DNA of 64,000 nucleotides from Campylobacter sp. CN_NE2 (GTDB lineage: Bacteria > Campylobacterota > Campylobacteria > Campylobacterales > Campylobacteraceae). The notes below the pieces were generated by a model, which made no database searches, was not told the origin of the DNA, and worked only from the letters and a program-made list of their open reading frames with translations. The stretch covers positions 1 to 64,000 of the forward strand of contig NZ_CP115608.1 in assembly GCF_027797465.1 (NCBI RefSeq), in the 5' to 3' direction. Both the position numbers and the translations under genes were made by a program. Positions 26,625 through 34,929 of this stretch are shown here, one piece after another (the first letter of the stretch is position 1; the number at the start of each line of letters is the position of its first letter).

Positions 26625-27992
26625 ATGATACAAAATATTTTCAGAGAATACGATATTCGCGGAATTTTTGGAAGCGAATTAAACGAGACTAGCGTTAAAG
26701 CAATCGGCTTTGAGCTTGGCAAAGAAATAGCAAACAGGGGCTTAAAAAAAGTTAGCGTAGGTTATGATGCAAGACTTAGTGCAAATTCGCTTTTTGAGAG
26801 CTTTGTGAGCGGATTAAATCACGCAAATTTGCAAGTTTTTAATATCGGGCTTTTACCAACGCCGATTGGCTATTTTAGCGTATTTACAAACAAATTTGAC
26901 GCAAACATTATGATAACAGGCTCTCACAATCCAAAAGAATACAACGGCTTTAAAATCACGCTTGGCACGGATAGTTTTTTTGGGAAAGATTTGCAAAATT
27001 TAGGTAAAAAAGTGACTAAATTTATAAATTCTGGCGAAAAAATTCCTACAAATGCAAAGGTTGAGAATTTCGATATTTTAAGCGATTATTTAAACTTTTT
27101 TGAAAAAGAATTTGCAAATTTGAAAGATTTTGATTTTCCTTTTGTGATAGATTGCGCTAACGGAGCTGCCGGCGTTAGTGCAACGCAAATTTGCAAAAGA
27201 CTAAATTTAAAGGCAAAAATCCTTTACCCACAGCCTGACGGTAACTTCCCAAACCATCACCCAGACCCTAGCGAAGAAAAAAATCTAGCTGATCTTAAAA
27301 ACGAAATGGCAAAAAACGGCTATAAAATCGGCTTTGGTTTTGACGGAGATGCCGATAGAATAGCAGTTTTAACGCCAAATCATAACATAAAAGGCGACGA
27401 ACTGGCATGTTTATTGGCTCTAAATATGAAAAATCCGCGAATTTTAGGCGAAGTAAAATGCTCGCAAGCTATGTATGATACGATAAATAAAATCGGTAAA
27501 AGCTTTATGGGAAAAACGGGGCATTCAAACATAAAAAAAGCGATGAAAGAGCTAGGAATCGACCTTGCAGCCGAAGTTAGCGGTCATATTTTCTTTAAAG
27601 AGCGATATTTTGGCTTTGATGATGGCGTGTATGCGATGATGAGAGTGCTTGAACTAGTTAAGCTTGGTTTTGATTTGGAAGCCGAACTTGCCAAACTACC
27701 GAAGTTTTACAGCACTGATGAGATTAAATTTAAAACGGGCGAAGAAGAGAAATTTGAGATTATAGAAAAATTAAAAATGCAAATTTCAAACGGAATTGCA
27801 AATTTACCAAAAATCGTTGATATTATCGATATTGATGGCGTTAGAGTGAGATTTGATGACGGCTGGGCTTTGGTAAGAGCTAGTAATACAACGCCTGTAA
27901 TAGTAACTAGATTTGAAGCAAAGACGCCTGAATTTAGGGATTTGCTCCAAGCTGAATTCTTAAAAATTTTAAATGAAATCGCAGGAAAATAA
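26625..27992 (+). CDS. Phosphomannomutase/phosphoglucomutase
   Basis: 455 aa. Interconverts hexose 1- and 6-phosphates for surface polysaccharide precursors. The active-site serine loop TGSHNPKEYNGFK, the metal loop GFDGDADRIAV, the sugar-binding EVSGHIFFKERYFGFDDG and the phosphate-binding RASNTTPVIVTRFEAK are all intact, so the enzyme should be active. ManB/AlgC-type. It leads the small operon with the 79-aa gene and alr. Confidence 0.93.
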   Translation: MIQNIFREYDIRGIFGSELNETSVKAIGFELGKEIANRGLKKVSVGYDARLSANSLFESFVSGLNHANLQVFNIGLLPTPIGYFSVFTNKFDANIMITGSHNPKEYNGFKITLGTDSFFGKDLQNLGKKVTKFINSGEKIPTNAKVENFDILSDYLNFFEKEFANLKDFDFPFVIDCANGAAGVSATQICKRLNLKAKILYPQPDGNFPNHHPDPSEEKNLADLKNEMAKNGYKIGFGFDGDADRIAVLTPNHNIKGDELACLLALNMKNPRILGEVKCSQAMYDTINKIGKSFMGKTGHSNIKKAMKELGIDLAAEVSGHIFFKERYFGFDDGVYAMMRVLELVKLGFDLEAELAKLPKFYSTDEIKFKTGEEEKFEIIEKLKMQISNGIANLPKIVDIIDIDGVRVRFDDGWALVRASNTTPVIVTRFEAKTPEFRDLLQAEFLKILNEIAGK

Positions 27993-27993
27993 A

Positions 27994-28233
27994 ATGGAAA
28001 AAAGCCAAATCGTAAAAGAAAATATAGAAAAACTGCTTGATAACAGAGCCGAATTTTACGCACTTTTTGATGAAAAAATTCCAAAATTTGGTGATACCGA
28101 TGTTTTTGATTTTAAAAATGCAAAAGATTGCGATATTAAAGAAATTTATGAAAAATTTCACAAATACGACTATGCGATTCGAAAACTTTTGCCGTATCTT
28201 TATGAAGCGTATGGGGTGAAATTTAATGTCTGA
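27994..28233 (+). CDS. Small conserved-looking protein of unknown function
   Basis: 79 aa from the ATG at 27994, which has AGGAAA upstream. A start 21 bases earlier lies inside the previous gene. Predicted to be mainly helical and acidic/basic mixed (EKSQIVKENIEKLLDNRAEFYALF, IKEIYEKFHKYDYAIRKLLPYLYEAYG). It overlaps the alanine racemase gene by 8 bases, so it is translated in the operon. No family recognised. Confidence 0.7.
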   Translation: MEKSQIVKENIEKLLDNRAEFYALFDEKIPKFGDTDVFDFKNAKDCDIKEIYEKFHKYDYAIRKLLPYLYEAYGVKFNV

Positions 28234-29239
28234 AATCACGCTAGATAGGGAAGCTTACAAGCATAATATAAACCAAATCGCCGCTAAAATCGGCGGTATA
28301 GAAAAAATTTGCCTAATCGCAAAAGATAACTCCTACGGGCATGGTGCAAGGCTGATTTGCGAATTTGCTAAAACTCTTGGCATAAAAAAAGGTGTGGTTC
28401 GCACACTTGATGAAGCGATTGAGATTGCTGAATTTTTTGATGAAGTGCTGATTTTATCGCATATTCCAAATGGGGACGAAGATGAGCGATTTGTTTATGC
28501 TATAAATGATATTTCAAATTTTAAAACGCTAAAAAAAGGCTTGAAAATTCATATTGCTGTTGATACCTTGATGCACCGAAACGGCATAGGCACAGATGAG
28601 CTTGAAAATGCCCTAAATTTGGCAAAATCAGGCGAATTTAAGCTGAAAGGTTTTTACACGCATTTTCGCAAAGCCGATGAATTTGGAAGCGATTTTTTCA
28701 CGCAAAGGCAAAATTTTAGCGAATTTAAGAAAATCGCCAAAGAAAAATGTAAAGAATTTGGCTTTGAAAATATCGTTTTCCACTCTTGCAACTCCGCTGC
28801 TATCGAGCGAAGCGCTGAATTTGATGATGAGTTTGTGCGAGTTGGCATAGCTCAGTTTGGTTACGCTCAGTTTGATGATAGCCTAAATTTAAAGCCTGTT
28901 TTAAAGCTTTATGCCGATAAAATCAGCTCTCGCATTTTAAAAAAAGGCGAGAGAGTAGGTTATGGTGCTAAATTTGAAGCACCAAATGATATGAAAATCG
29001 CAACTTATGATTTAGGATATGCTGACGGCATTTTTCGCTACAACGGCGAGAGCGAGTTAATGGTGGCAAATGGAGCAAAAATGCTTGGCAAAATGTCGAT
29101 GGATAGCTTCGTTTGCGAAGATTTTGGCGAAAAAATTTGCGTCATCGACAACGCAAAAGAGTGGGCGAAATTTTTTAATACGATTGAATACGAAATTTTA
29201 GTAAAATTACATGAAAAAATCCAAAGAAGGTGGGTCTAA
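28226..29239 (+). CDS. alr: Alanine racemase
   Basis: 337 aa. PLP enzyme making D-Ala for peptidoglycan. The PLP lysine is Lys33 in AKDNSYGHG, the second catalytic base is the Tyr of VGYGAKFEA, and DLGYADGIFR and MGKMSMDSFV (as LGKMSMDS) follow as in the family. Somewhat shorter than the usual 360 aa. The stop shares a base with the lemA-like ATG (TAATGG). Confidence 0.92.
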   Translation: MSEITLDREAYKHNINQIAAKIGGIEKICLIAKDNSYGHGARLICEFAKTLGIKKGVVRTLDEAIEIAEFFDEVLILSHIPNGDEDERFVYAINDISNFKTLKKGLKIHIAVDTLMHRNGIGTDELENALNLAKSGEFKLKGFYTHFRKADEFGSDFFTQRQNFSEFKKIAKEKCKEFGFENIVFHSCNSAAIERSAEFDDEFVRVGIAQFGYAQFDDSLNLKPVLKLYADKISSRILKKGERVGYGAKFEAPNDMKIATYDLGYADGIFRYNGESELMVANGAKMLGKMSMDSFVCEDFGEKICVIDNAKEWAKFFNTIEYEILVKLHEKIQRRWV

Positions 29240-29934
29240 TGGAAGAGTTAGAAAACAAAAATTCACAAAATGGCGGTGGCGTAGAATACGACCGAAACTA
29301 TGAAAGTTCGCCAAAAAGCGAGAAAAAAGGCAGTTTTGGTTGGCTTAAAGTTGTTGGAATTTTGGTGGCGATTGCCGTTGTTTTTGGTTTTATCGCCGTG
29401 CCGACATACAACAAGCTCGTTAAAATGGACGAAGATGTAAATGCGGCGTGGGCGCAGGTGCAAAATCAATACAAACGAAGGGCTGATTTGATCCCAAATT
29501 TCGTTGAAACCGTCAAAGGCTATGCAAGTCATGAAAGAGAAACTCTTGAAGGCGTGATAAACGCCCGTGCAAAGGCAACTAGCGTAAATGTCGATGCCAA
29601 CACGGCTCCGCAAACTATGGAAGCCCTACAACAATTTAACGAAGCACAAACCGGGCTAAATTCGGCACTTTCTCGCCTTATGCTTGTGGTTGAACGCTAC
29701 CCTGAACTAAAAGCAAACGAAAATTTCACGCAACTTCAAACACAGCTTGAAGGCACTGAAAATCGCATTGCTGTGGCTAGAAAAGACTATATCGGCGTGG
29801 TGCAAGAGTATAACAAAGTCATCAGGGTTTTTCCGACAAATATCATCGCAAAACTTGTCGGTATGGGCGGAAGTAAGCCGGTTTTTGCAGCCAGTGAAGC
29901 TGAACAAGCTGCCCCGCAAGTTTCGTTTAAATAA
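29239..29934 (+). CDS. LemA-family membrane protein
   Basis: 231 aa. A cytoplasmic N-tail of about 35 residues, one membrane helix (WLKVVGILVAIAVVFGFIAV), then the LemA helical domain starting YNKLVKMDEDVNAAWAQVQ and including RADLIPNFVETVKGYASHE. The start at 29239 is favoured over GTG 29230 because it fits the family and has AAGG upstream. LemA proteins often sit beside TPM-domain and DUF3137 genes, as here. Function uncertain. Confidence 0.88.
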   Translation: MEELENKNSQNGGGVEYDRNYESSPKSEKKGSFGWLKVVGILVAIAVVFGFIAVPTYNKLVKMDEDVNAAWAQVQNQYKRRADLIPNFVETVKGYASHERETLEGVINARAKATSVNVDANTAPQTMEALQQFNEAQTGLNSALSRLMLVVERYPELKANENFTQLQTQLEGTENRIAVARKDYIGVVQEYNKVIRVFPTNIIAKLVGMGGSKPVFAASEAEQAAPQVSFK

Positions 29935-29937
29935 AAA

Positions 29938-30546
29938 ATGATAGAGCAAATTTACAAAACTAGCATAACGAAGACTATAACGGAAGCCGAAAAACGCTCA
30001 AATGCCGAATTTATCTGCGTTTTGAGTAACGAAGCTATTGATTATGCTCCGCTTTCGTGGAGCGTGGCAGCAACACTAGCTTTTATAACGGGAGCCGTGC
30101 TTATGTTTTTTCCGCAAATCGGCAAAATAACGGCATTTGAAATCGTGGTTTTGGTATTTTTGCTCTTTAAATTTCTATTTTATAAATTTCCAAAATTTTT
30201 GGAATTTATGCTTCCAAAGATGATGAAATTTAGGCTAACTTATGATTTTGCGTTTAGCAAATTTGAACTTTTCGGATACGATAAATGCGATGATACGGTT
30301 ATGTTTTGCGTTTGCGTAAATGAAAAAATCGCTCACATAATCTGTGGAAAAAATATCGCAGAAGTTATACCAAATAGCGAATTTTTAGACATCATAAACG
30401 AATTTTGCCAAAGCGTAAATTCGCAAAATTTAGGGCAAGTTTTAGAAAATTCGGTTAAAAATTTATGCGAGTTAGTGGTCGAAAAAGTCGCTAAAACAGC
30501 CGATGACAAAGACGACATTAAAGAAAAATTTGTGGAGATAAAATGA
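29938..30546 (+). CDS. TPM-domain membrane protein
   Basis: 202 aa. N-terminal ITEAEKRSNAEFICVLS recalls the TPM (YgcG/TLP18.3) fold, interrupted by two membrane helices (about residues 38-58 and 66-85), followed by the rest of the domain (DDTVMFCVCVNEKIAHIICGKNIAEVIP). Three bases after the LemA gene and overlapping the next by 4. The pairing of a short, membrane-inserted TPM protein with a secreted one is common. Confidence 0.78.
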   Translation: MIEQIYKTSITKTITEAEKRSNAEFICVLSNEAIDYAPLSWSVAATLAFITGAVLMFFPQIGKITAFEIVVLVFLLFKFLFYKFPKFLEFMLPKMMKFRLTYDFAFSKFELFGYDKCDDTVMFCVCVNEKIAHIICGKNIAEVIPNSEFLDIINEFCQSVNSQNLGQVLENSVKNLCELVVEKVAKTADDKDDIKEKFVEIK

Positions 30547-31316
30547 AAAGAATTTTGCTTTTTTTAATGCTTTGTTTTTGTTTTAGTGACGCAAAAATCA
30601 GCGATTATTTAGCCCAGCCAAATAATTGTGCCGTCATCGATGAAGCTGGAATTTTACGCCCGCAAATAGAAGAAGCGTTAAATGATTTGCTTATCAAATT
30701 TGATGAAAACTCTACAAATCAAATCTCGGTTGTAAGTGTTAAATCGCTTGGCGGTTATGAAATCGAAGAGTTTGCTAACGAACAGGCTAGATTTTTGGCT
30801 TTGGGACAAAAAAAGTATGACAACGGCGTTTTGCTTCTCGTCGCTCCAAACGAACGCAAAGTACGCATAGAAGTTGGTTATGGGCTTGAAGGCGTTTTAA
30901 CTGACGGCATAGCAAAGCGGATAATTGATTATAAAATTCTGCCGCATTTTAGGGCAGGGGACTACGAAAGTGGCGTTGTTAGCGGGGTGCTTAGCATTTT
31001 GGATTTTATCGAAAACGGCGATTTGAAATTTGAAAAAATCGCCAAAAATGACGAAGAGGCCGACATTGGCTTTATTATTTTTATGATATTCTTTTTCATT
31101 ATTTTGTATATGATGAGCAGGGATAATAGATCTTACAGGGCACGAAACAGCGACGACACTATAATTTTGGGCGATATAGCAAGTGAAATTTTGCGAAATT
31201 CTATGCGTTCGGGCGGTGGATTTGGCGGTGGATTTTCTCACGGTGGTGGCTTTGGCGGCGGATTTAGCGGTGGGGGCGGAGGCTTTGGCGGAGGCGGAGC
31301 TAGCGGAAGCTGGTAG
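30543..31316 (+). CDS. Secreted TPM-domain protein with Gly-rich tail (YgcG-like)
   Basis: 257 aa. Signal peptide MKRILLFLMLCFCFSDA, a TPM domain with AVIDEAGILRPQIEEAL, ISVVSVKSLGG, NGVLLLVAPNERKVRIEVGYGLEG and a helix at about 177-196, then a Gly/Ser/Phe-rich tail ending GASGSW. This is the YgcG/rhombotarget layout, with the tail after the membrane anchor. ATGA overlap (4 bp) with the preceding gene. Confidence 0.88.
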   Translation: MKRILLFLMLCFCFSDAKISDYLAQPNNCAVIDEAGILRPQIEEALNDLLIKFDENSTNQISVVSVKSLGGYEIEEFANEQARFLALGQKKYDNGVLLLVAPNERKVRIEVGYGLEGVLTDGIAKRIIDYKILPHFRAGDYESGVVSGVLSILDFIENGDLKFEKIAKNDEEADIGFIIFMIFFFIILYMMSRDNRSYRARNSDDTIILGDIASEILRNSMRSGGGFGGGFSHGGGFGGGFSGGGGGFGGGGASGSW

Positions 31317-31339
31317 TTAGCTTTTTTCTGCCTTGAATT

Positions 31340-31484
31340 CAGCCTAGCTTTTAATTCCCCATACCTGACGGATTAAATTAAAAAATTTCACGCTTCCTTC
31401 GCTCACACACGACAAAGTGTGCTACGCTAGGAAGCGTAAAATTTTTTAAATTACTACGCCCGCTCTGTCTTGAATATTTTTAGC
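31340..31484 (+). repeat. Dispersed nested-hairpin repeat, copy 4
   Basis: Starts CAGCCTAGCTTTTAATTC, ends ACTACGCCCGCTCTGTC then TTGAATATTTTTAGC. The outer stem 31378-31397 pairs with 31430-31449 (19 of 20). Inside, TTCGCTCA and CTACGCT frame a smaller CACAC..GTGTG hairpin. Its two ends match copy 3, but neither stem shares sequence with it. Confidence 0.75.
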
Positions 31485-31506
31485 GAATTAAACAAATTTG
31501 CAAAAT

Positions 31507-31539
31507 AGTATCGTAGGGTGGGTATCCTTGCCTACCAAA
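31507..31539 (+). repeat. Short GTAGGGTGGGTA-type repeat
   Basis: AGTATCGTAGGGTGGGTATC, followed by CTTGCCTACC, is a third copy of the hairpin-forming word found as an inverted pair at 22299-22404. It ends 18 bp before the next coding start and would fall in its leader. Confidence 0.55.
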
Positions 31540-31557
31540 AAATTTGGGAAATTTATT

Positions 31558-31863
31558 ATGCTTAGTGATGATATTATTAAATTTATTAGTGATTTTTCTG
31601 GGATTAAATGCCAAAAAATCACGGCAACTACGACACTTTTAGAGGATTTGAGAATTGACGGCGAAGATGCCGAAAATTTAATGTTAAAGTATTCGAAAAA
31701 ATTTAGTGTTGATTTATCGGAATTTGTATTTAACAGATATTTTAATAATGAATTTCCAAATTCAATTTTTGACATATTTAAAAAATCAAATTTAGAGCCG
31801 ATTTTTGTAGATGATTTGATAATTTCGGCAGAATTTGGGCGTTGGGTTAAAAATAAATCATAA
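31558..31863 (+). CDS. DUF1493-family, acyl-carrier-like small protein
   Basis: 101 aa. MLSDDIIKFISDFSG..TTTLLEDLRIDGEDAENLMLKYSKKFSVDLSEF has the DUF1493 layout, a four-helix acyl-carrier-like fold. The usual Asp-Ser phosphopantetheine site is not evident (DGEDAE at its place). The start at 31558 is preferred because an upstream in-frame TTG/ATG would lie inside the repeat. Role unknown. It lies between TPM and DUF3137 genes. Confidence 0.75.
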   Translation: MLSDDIIKFISDFSGIKCQKITATTTLLEDLRIDGEDAENLMLKYSKKFSVDLSEFVFNRYFNNEFPNSIFDIFKKSNLEPIFVDDLIISAEFGRWVKNKS

Positions 31864-31899
31864 AATTACTAATTGATACATTGCAAATTTTGAATTTCG

Positions 31900-31922
31900 T
31901 TTTTTTTTTTTTTTGCTATAAT
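31900..31922 (+). promoter_or_regulatory. T15 tract joined to a -10 box, candidate phase-variable promoter
   Basis: Fifteen T residues (31900-31914), two bases, then TATAAT (31917-31922), 60 bp before the DUF3137 start. Slipped-strand change in tract length would alter spacing and bend of the upstream promoter region. The same arrangement occurs at 42900-42922. Confidence 0.65.
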
Positions 31923-31982
31923 GCTTAAAATTTCGCGGTGCAGGTTTTAAAAAATTGCGTTAGCGAAAGCGTAGGGGCAAAA

Positions 31983-32921
31983 ATGAACGAATTAGAAAAT
32001 TTTAGATTAAACCTTATTAAAAATTATAATCTCATCAAATTTGGCTTAATTGGGGCGTTTGTTCCCCTAGCCACTATGTTTTGCTATTTTACTGACATTT
32101 TTGACACTACGCCTTTGCTTGTAATTGCGACGACTGTGTGCATTTGTCTGCCACCATTTACAGTGGCATCTTGGATAACTGTTGGCATTTATCTAGCACT
32201 TTTCATAGCTTTGGCTAAATTTAAAATTGAAATTTTGATAATTCTTATGATTTGTCTCTCTTTTGTTCTGTCTTATTTTTTTATTATGCGACATATTAAA
32301 GAAAAAATGCAGAGAAAATTCTCAATGTTTTTTCAAAGCACGGCTTTTGAAAAATGCAGTTTTGATTGCGATTTATACGGCGAAATCGAATTTGACCCGT
32401 TGATACAAAGCGGATTTTTTAAAAAACATTACGCATTTTACTCAGATATGCAAATATCTGGCGAAATTTGCGGCGGTGTTAAATTTGAATTTGCTAGACT
32501 TGGCGTTCATGATGATATAAACGGCGGGGACTTTTGGGGGATATTTTTTCATGCGACACTTGAAAAAAGTGTAAAACAGGCGATTTTTATAGTTCCAAAT
32601 GAGATTGGTTTTGAAAATAAAAAGTGCAAAAAAGTAGCCATCAATGACAGCGAATTTAATAAAATTTTTAGCGTTCTTGGGGGCGATACAGAGAGTGCGG
32701 CACAAATTTTAACGCCTAAATTTATGAAACGATTGATGCAATTTGAAAAAAGGCTTATAAGTTTAACGGATAATAAAATTTATATTTTTCTAAATACTGG
32801 CTTGGGCGATTTTGAACCCAAATTTACTAAAAGCGTTTTAAGGGAAAATCCATTTTTACCGCTAAAAAGGCAAATTTTGCATTGTTTGTTTGTGACGAAA
32901 ATTTTAAATTCAAATTTGTAG
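31983..32921 (+). CDS. DUF3137 membrane protein
   Basis: 312 aa from ATG 31983, which has TAGGGGC upstream. A start 45 bases earlier lacks one. Two N-terminal membrane helices or hairpins (about residues 20-45 and 52-90) and a soluble domain with EFDPLIQSGFFKKHYAFYSDMQISGEI and HDDINGGDFWGIFFHATLEKS, the DUF3137 pattern. These proteins co-occur with LemA, as in this cluster. Function unknown. Its promoter carries a T15 tract. Confidence 0.8.
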   Translation: MNELENFRLNLIKNYNLIKFGLIGAFVPLATMFCYFTDIFDTTPLLVIATTVCICLPPFTVASWITVGIYLALFIALAKFKIEILIILMICLSFVLSYFFIMRHIKEKMQRKFSMFFQSTAFEKCSFDCDLYGEIEFDPLIQSGFFKKHYAFYSDMQISGEICGGVKFEFARLGVHDDINGGDFWGIFFHATLEKSVKQAIFIVPNEIGFENKKCKKVAINDSEFNKIFSVLGGDTESAAQILTPKFMKRLMQFEKRLISLTDNKIYIFLNTGLGDFEPKFTKSVLRENPFLPLKRQILHCLFVTKILNSNL

Positions 32922-32940
32922 CAATTTTCAGCCATAAAAA

Positions 32941-32972
32941 ACCACAAGGGCGAAAAATTCGCACCTTGTGGT
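32941..32972 (-). terminator. Terminator of the LysM gene
   Basis: ACCACAAGG pairs with CCTTGTGGT, with an inner GCGAA/TTCGC extension. On the minus strand it is followed by TTTTTT. It may also stop the DUF3137 transcript from the other side. Confidence 0.85.
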
Positions 32973-32998
32973 ATAAGGATTTATGAAATTTACCAAAA

Positions 32999-33421
32999 TT
33001 ATAATTTTGGAATTCTGATTTTTTGACCTGGGTAAATCAAATTTGCATCTTTAATGACTTCTCTGTTTGCTTCGAAAATCACAGGATATTTGTTTGGATC
33101 GCCGTAGAATTTTTTAGCGATTTTTGAAAGATTATCGCCTTTTACGATAGTGTAGTAGTTATCGCCTTCATCTTCTCTAACGCCTTCGATTTCTACTTTT
33201 GTGATACCTTTAACATTTCCTGCGATTAGGGCAGCTTTTTCAAGTGCTTCCGGACTTGCATCGCCGCTGATTTTTACGGTATCGCCCTCAACTTTGATTT
33301 CAAGGTTTTCAACCGGCTCTGAGCTTAGGCTAGTAGCGATTTCGCTTTTGATATTCTCTTCGTCTTTGCCTAGACCGAGTAACTTTTTACCTGCGTTTGC
33401 AACAAATGATAGTAATCCCAT
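32999..33421 (-). CDS. BON-LysM protein, potassium-binding Kbp (YgaU) type
   Basis: 140 aa. An N-terminal BON domain (residues about 25-83, VENLEIKVEGDTVKISGDA..) and a C-terminal LysM domain (YYTIVKGDNLSKIAKKFYGDPNKY..ANLIYPGQKIRIP). The two-domain order and length match E. coli Kbp/YgaU, a cytoplasmic K+ sensor. No signal peptide is present, consistent with that. AAGGAG precedes the start. Confidence 0.9.
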   Translation of the reverse strand: MGLLSFVANAGKKLLGLGKDEENIKSEIATSLSSEPVENLEIKVEGDTVKISGDASPEALEKAALIAGNVKGITKVEIEGVREDEGDNYYTIVKGDNLSKIAKKFYGDPNKYPVIFEANREVIKDANLIYPGQKIRIPKL

Positions 33422-33464
33422 TTTTGGACTCCTTAAAAGTAATTTCTTAAAAAATTAAGATTAT

Positions 33465-33503
33465 GAAATTTTACAATTTTTTAGTAAATGATTGTAAAAT
33501 TTC
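33465..33503. repeat. Perfect 13-bp inverted repeat between htpX and the LysM gene
   Basis: GAAATTTTACAAT pairs with ATTGTAAAATTTC around a 13-base loop. It sits just after the htpX stop on the minus strand and probably ends or tunes that transcript, although no strong U run follows. Confidence 0.5.
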
Positions 33504-33512
33504 AAATTAATT

Positions 33513-34376
33513 TTAACCGCGAATTTGTTTTAACTCTTGCTCGATTTGCGTTAGCTTTTCTATGCGATCAGCCGTTGTCGGGTGCGTTGAAAACAAATTC
33601 GTAAGCCCTTTTAATCCGCTAAATGGATTTATTATAAACATGTGAGCTGTTTGCGAATTTGCATTTTGCATACGATAATTTTTAGCGTAATTATCAAGCT
33701 TTGATAGAGCCGAAATCAGCCACTCAGGGTGTCCTGTGAGTTTGGCAGCACCTGCGTCGGCTTTAAATTCGCGTGTGCGTGAAATCGCCATTTGGATAAC
33801 ACTAGCGGCAAGCGGCATTACGATAGCTGCTAGTAGCATAAAAGCTCCGCCGCCGCGGTTGTTTGCGTTGTTTCTGCCTGTGGCAGCACCCACTTTGGCG
33901 AAATTTCCTAGCATAGCAATCGCACCTGCAAAAACAGCCGCAACCGAGCCGATTAAAATATCATAGTGATTTACATGGCTCATTTCGTGAGCCAAAACAC
34001 CTTCTACTTCTTTTTCGTCCATTAGTTTTAAAAGACCTTCGGTTACGGCAACGGCGGCGTGGCTAGGGTTTCTGCCTGTGGCAAAGGCATTTGGCACTTG
34101 CTCGGGGATTATATAAACCTTTGGCATAGGCAAATTTGCTCTATCTGCTAAGCGTTCTACTATATTATAAAGCCCTGCTGCGTTTGCTCTGCTTACTTCG
34201 ACGGCTTTGTAGTGCTTTAAAACTAGTTTATCGCTGAAAAAATAGCTGAAAAAATTCATTCCCGCTGCCACCAAAAATGCGATTATCATACCTGTTTGAC
34301 CTGCGATTAGATTTCCTACAAACATAAATAAAAGCATTAAGCCCGCCATTAAACCGGCAGTTTTTAATTTTTCCAT
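33513..34376 (-). CDS. htpX: Membrane zinc protease HtpX
   Basis: 287 aa. Inner-membrane M48 protease that degrades misfolded membrane proteins under stress. Two N-terminal helices, the HEMSH zinc site in VLAHEMSHVNHYD, the third ligand in SRTREFKADAGAAKL, and two more helices flanking the active domain. The NAFATGRNP segment is typical. Starts four bases after the next upstream gene ends, so they are probably co-transcribed. Confidence 0.94.
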   Translation of the reverse strand: MEKLKTAGLMAGLMLLFMFVGNLIAGQTGMIIAFLVAAGMNFFSYFFSDKLVLKHYKAVEVSRANAAGLYNIVERLADRANLPMPKVYIIPEQVPNAFATGRNPSHAAVAVTEGLLKLMDEKEVEGVLAHEMSHVNHYDILIGSVAAVFAGAIAMLGNFAKVGAATGRNNANNRGGGAFMLLAAIVMPLAASVIQMAISRTREFKADAGAAKLTGHPEWLISALSKLDNYAKNYRMQNANSQTAHMFIINPFSGLKGLTNLFSTHPTTADRIEKLTQIEQELKQIRG

Positions 34377-34380
34377 TTTT

Positions 34381-34929
34381 TCAACCTTTCTTATTTAAGA
34401 TTTCTCTTAATGACTGCAAATTTTCATTTTGAAATTCATCGGTTTGAATTTTATCAGAATTTTTGGTTAATATATCTTTACTTTGCGTTTGCTTTTTGAA
34501 TTTGTTAAATTCAAGCTTTGGAAGTGCGAATTTTGGCTTGAAACTCGGTAAAAAAGAGTGTGATAAAAAGCGAATTCCATTTTTGAAAATCGCCGCATCG
34601 ACGCCGATTTCGGCTAGATCTTTTAAATGGCGTTCGCTTGAAATGATACAGGCGATTTTTGCGTCAAATAGATAATTTTGCGCCAGATCCTGCGCTGTTT
34701 TTGCAAATTTTTTATCTACCACTATAAAACTAGCTCCGCTTGCGTTTGCGAGTATGATTTCTTGGATTTTATTTGTCCTAACGCTAAATTTTTTTCCTAA
34801 AATTTGCGAACTTTCGATAAATCTTGGATTGAATTTAAAAAGCAAATTATCGTATTTTGCCACTTCGTCAAAGTTGCTAACAGCCGTAAAAGGCTCAAAT
34901 TTAATAAGTCTATGCCCGATAATAATCAT
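34381..34929 (-). CDS. Conserved hypothetical protein, Campylobacter type
   Basis: 182 aa. Residues 1-125 look like a small alpha/beta domain (IIIGHRLIKFEPF, ILANASGASFIVVDKKFAKTAQDLAQNYLFDAKIACIISSERHLKDLAEIGVDAAIFKNGIRFL). The tail is charged. No characterised family was recognised. Its place before htpX and after a PP0621-like gene suggests a shared transcript running rsmG to htpX. Confidence 0.6.
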   Translation of the reverse strand: MIIIGHRLIKFEPFTAVSNFDEVAKYDNLLFKFNPRFIESSQILGKKFSVRTNKIQEIILANASGASFIVVDKKFAKTAQDLAQNYLFDAKIACIISSERHLKDLAEIGVDAAIFKNGIRFLSHSFLPSFKPKFALPKLEFNKFKKQTQSKDILTKNSDKIQTDEFQNENLQSLREILNKKG

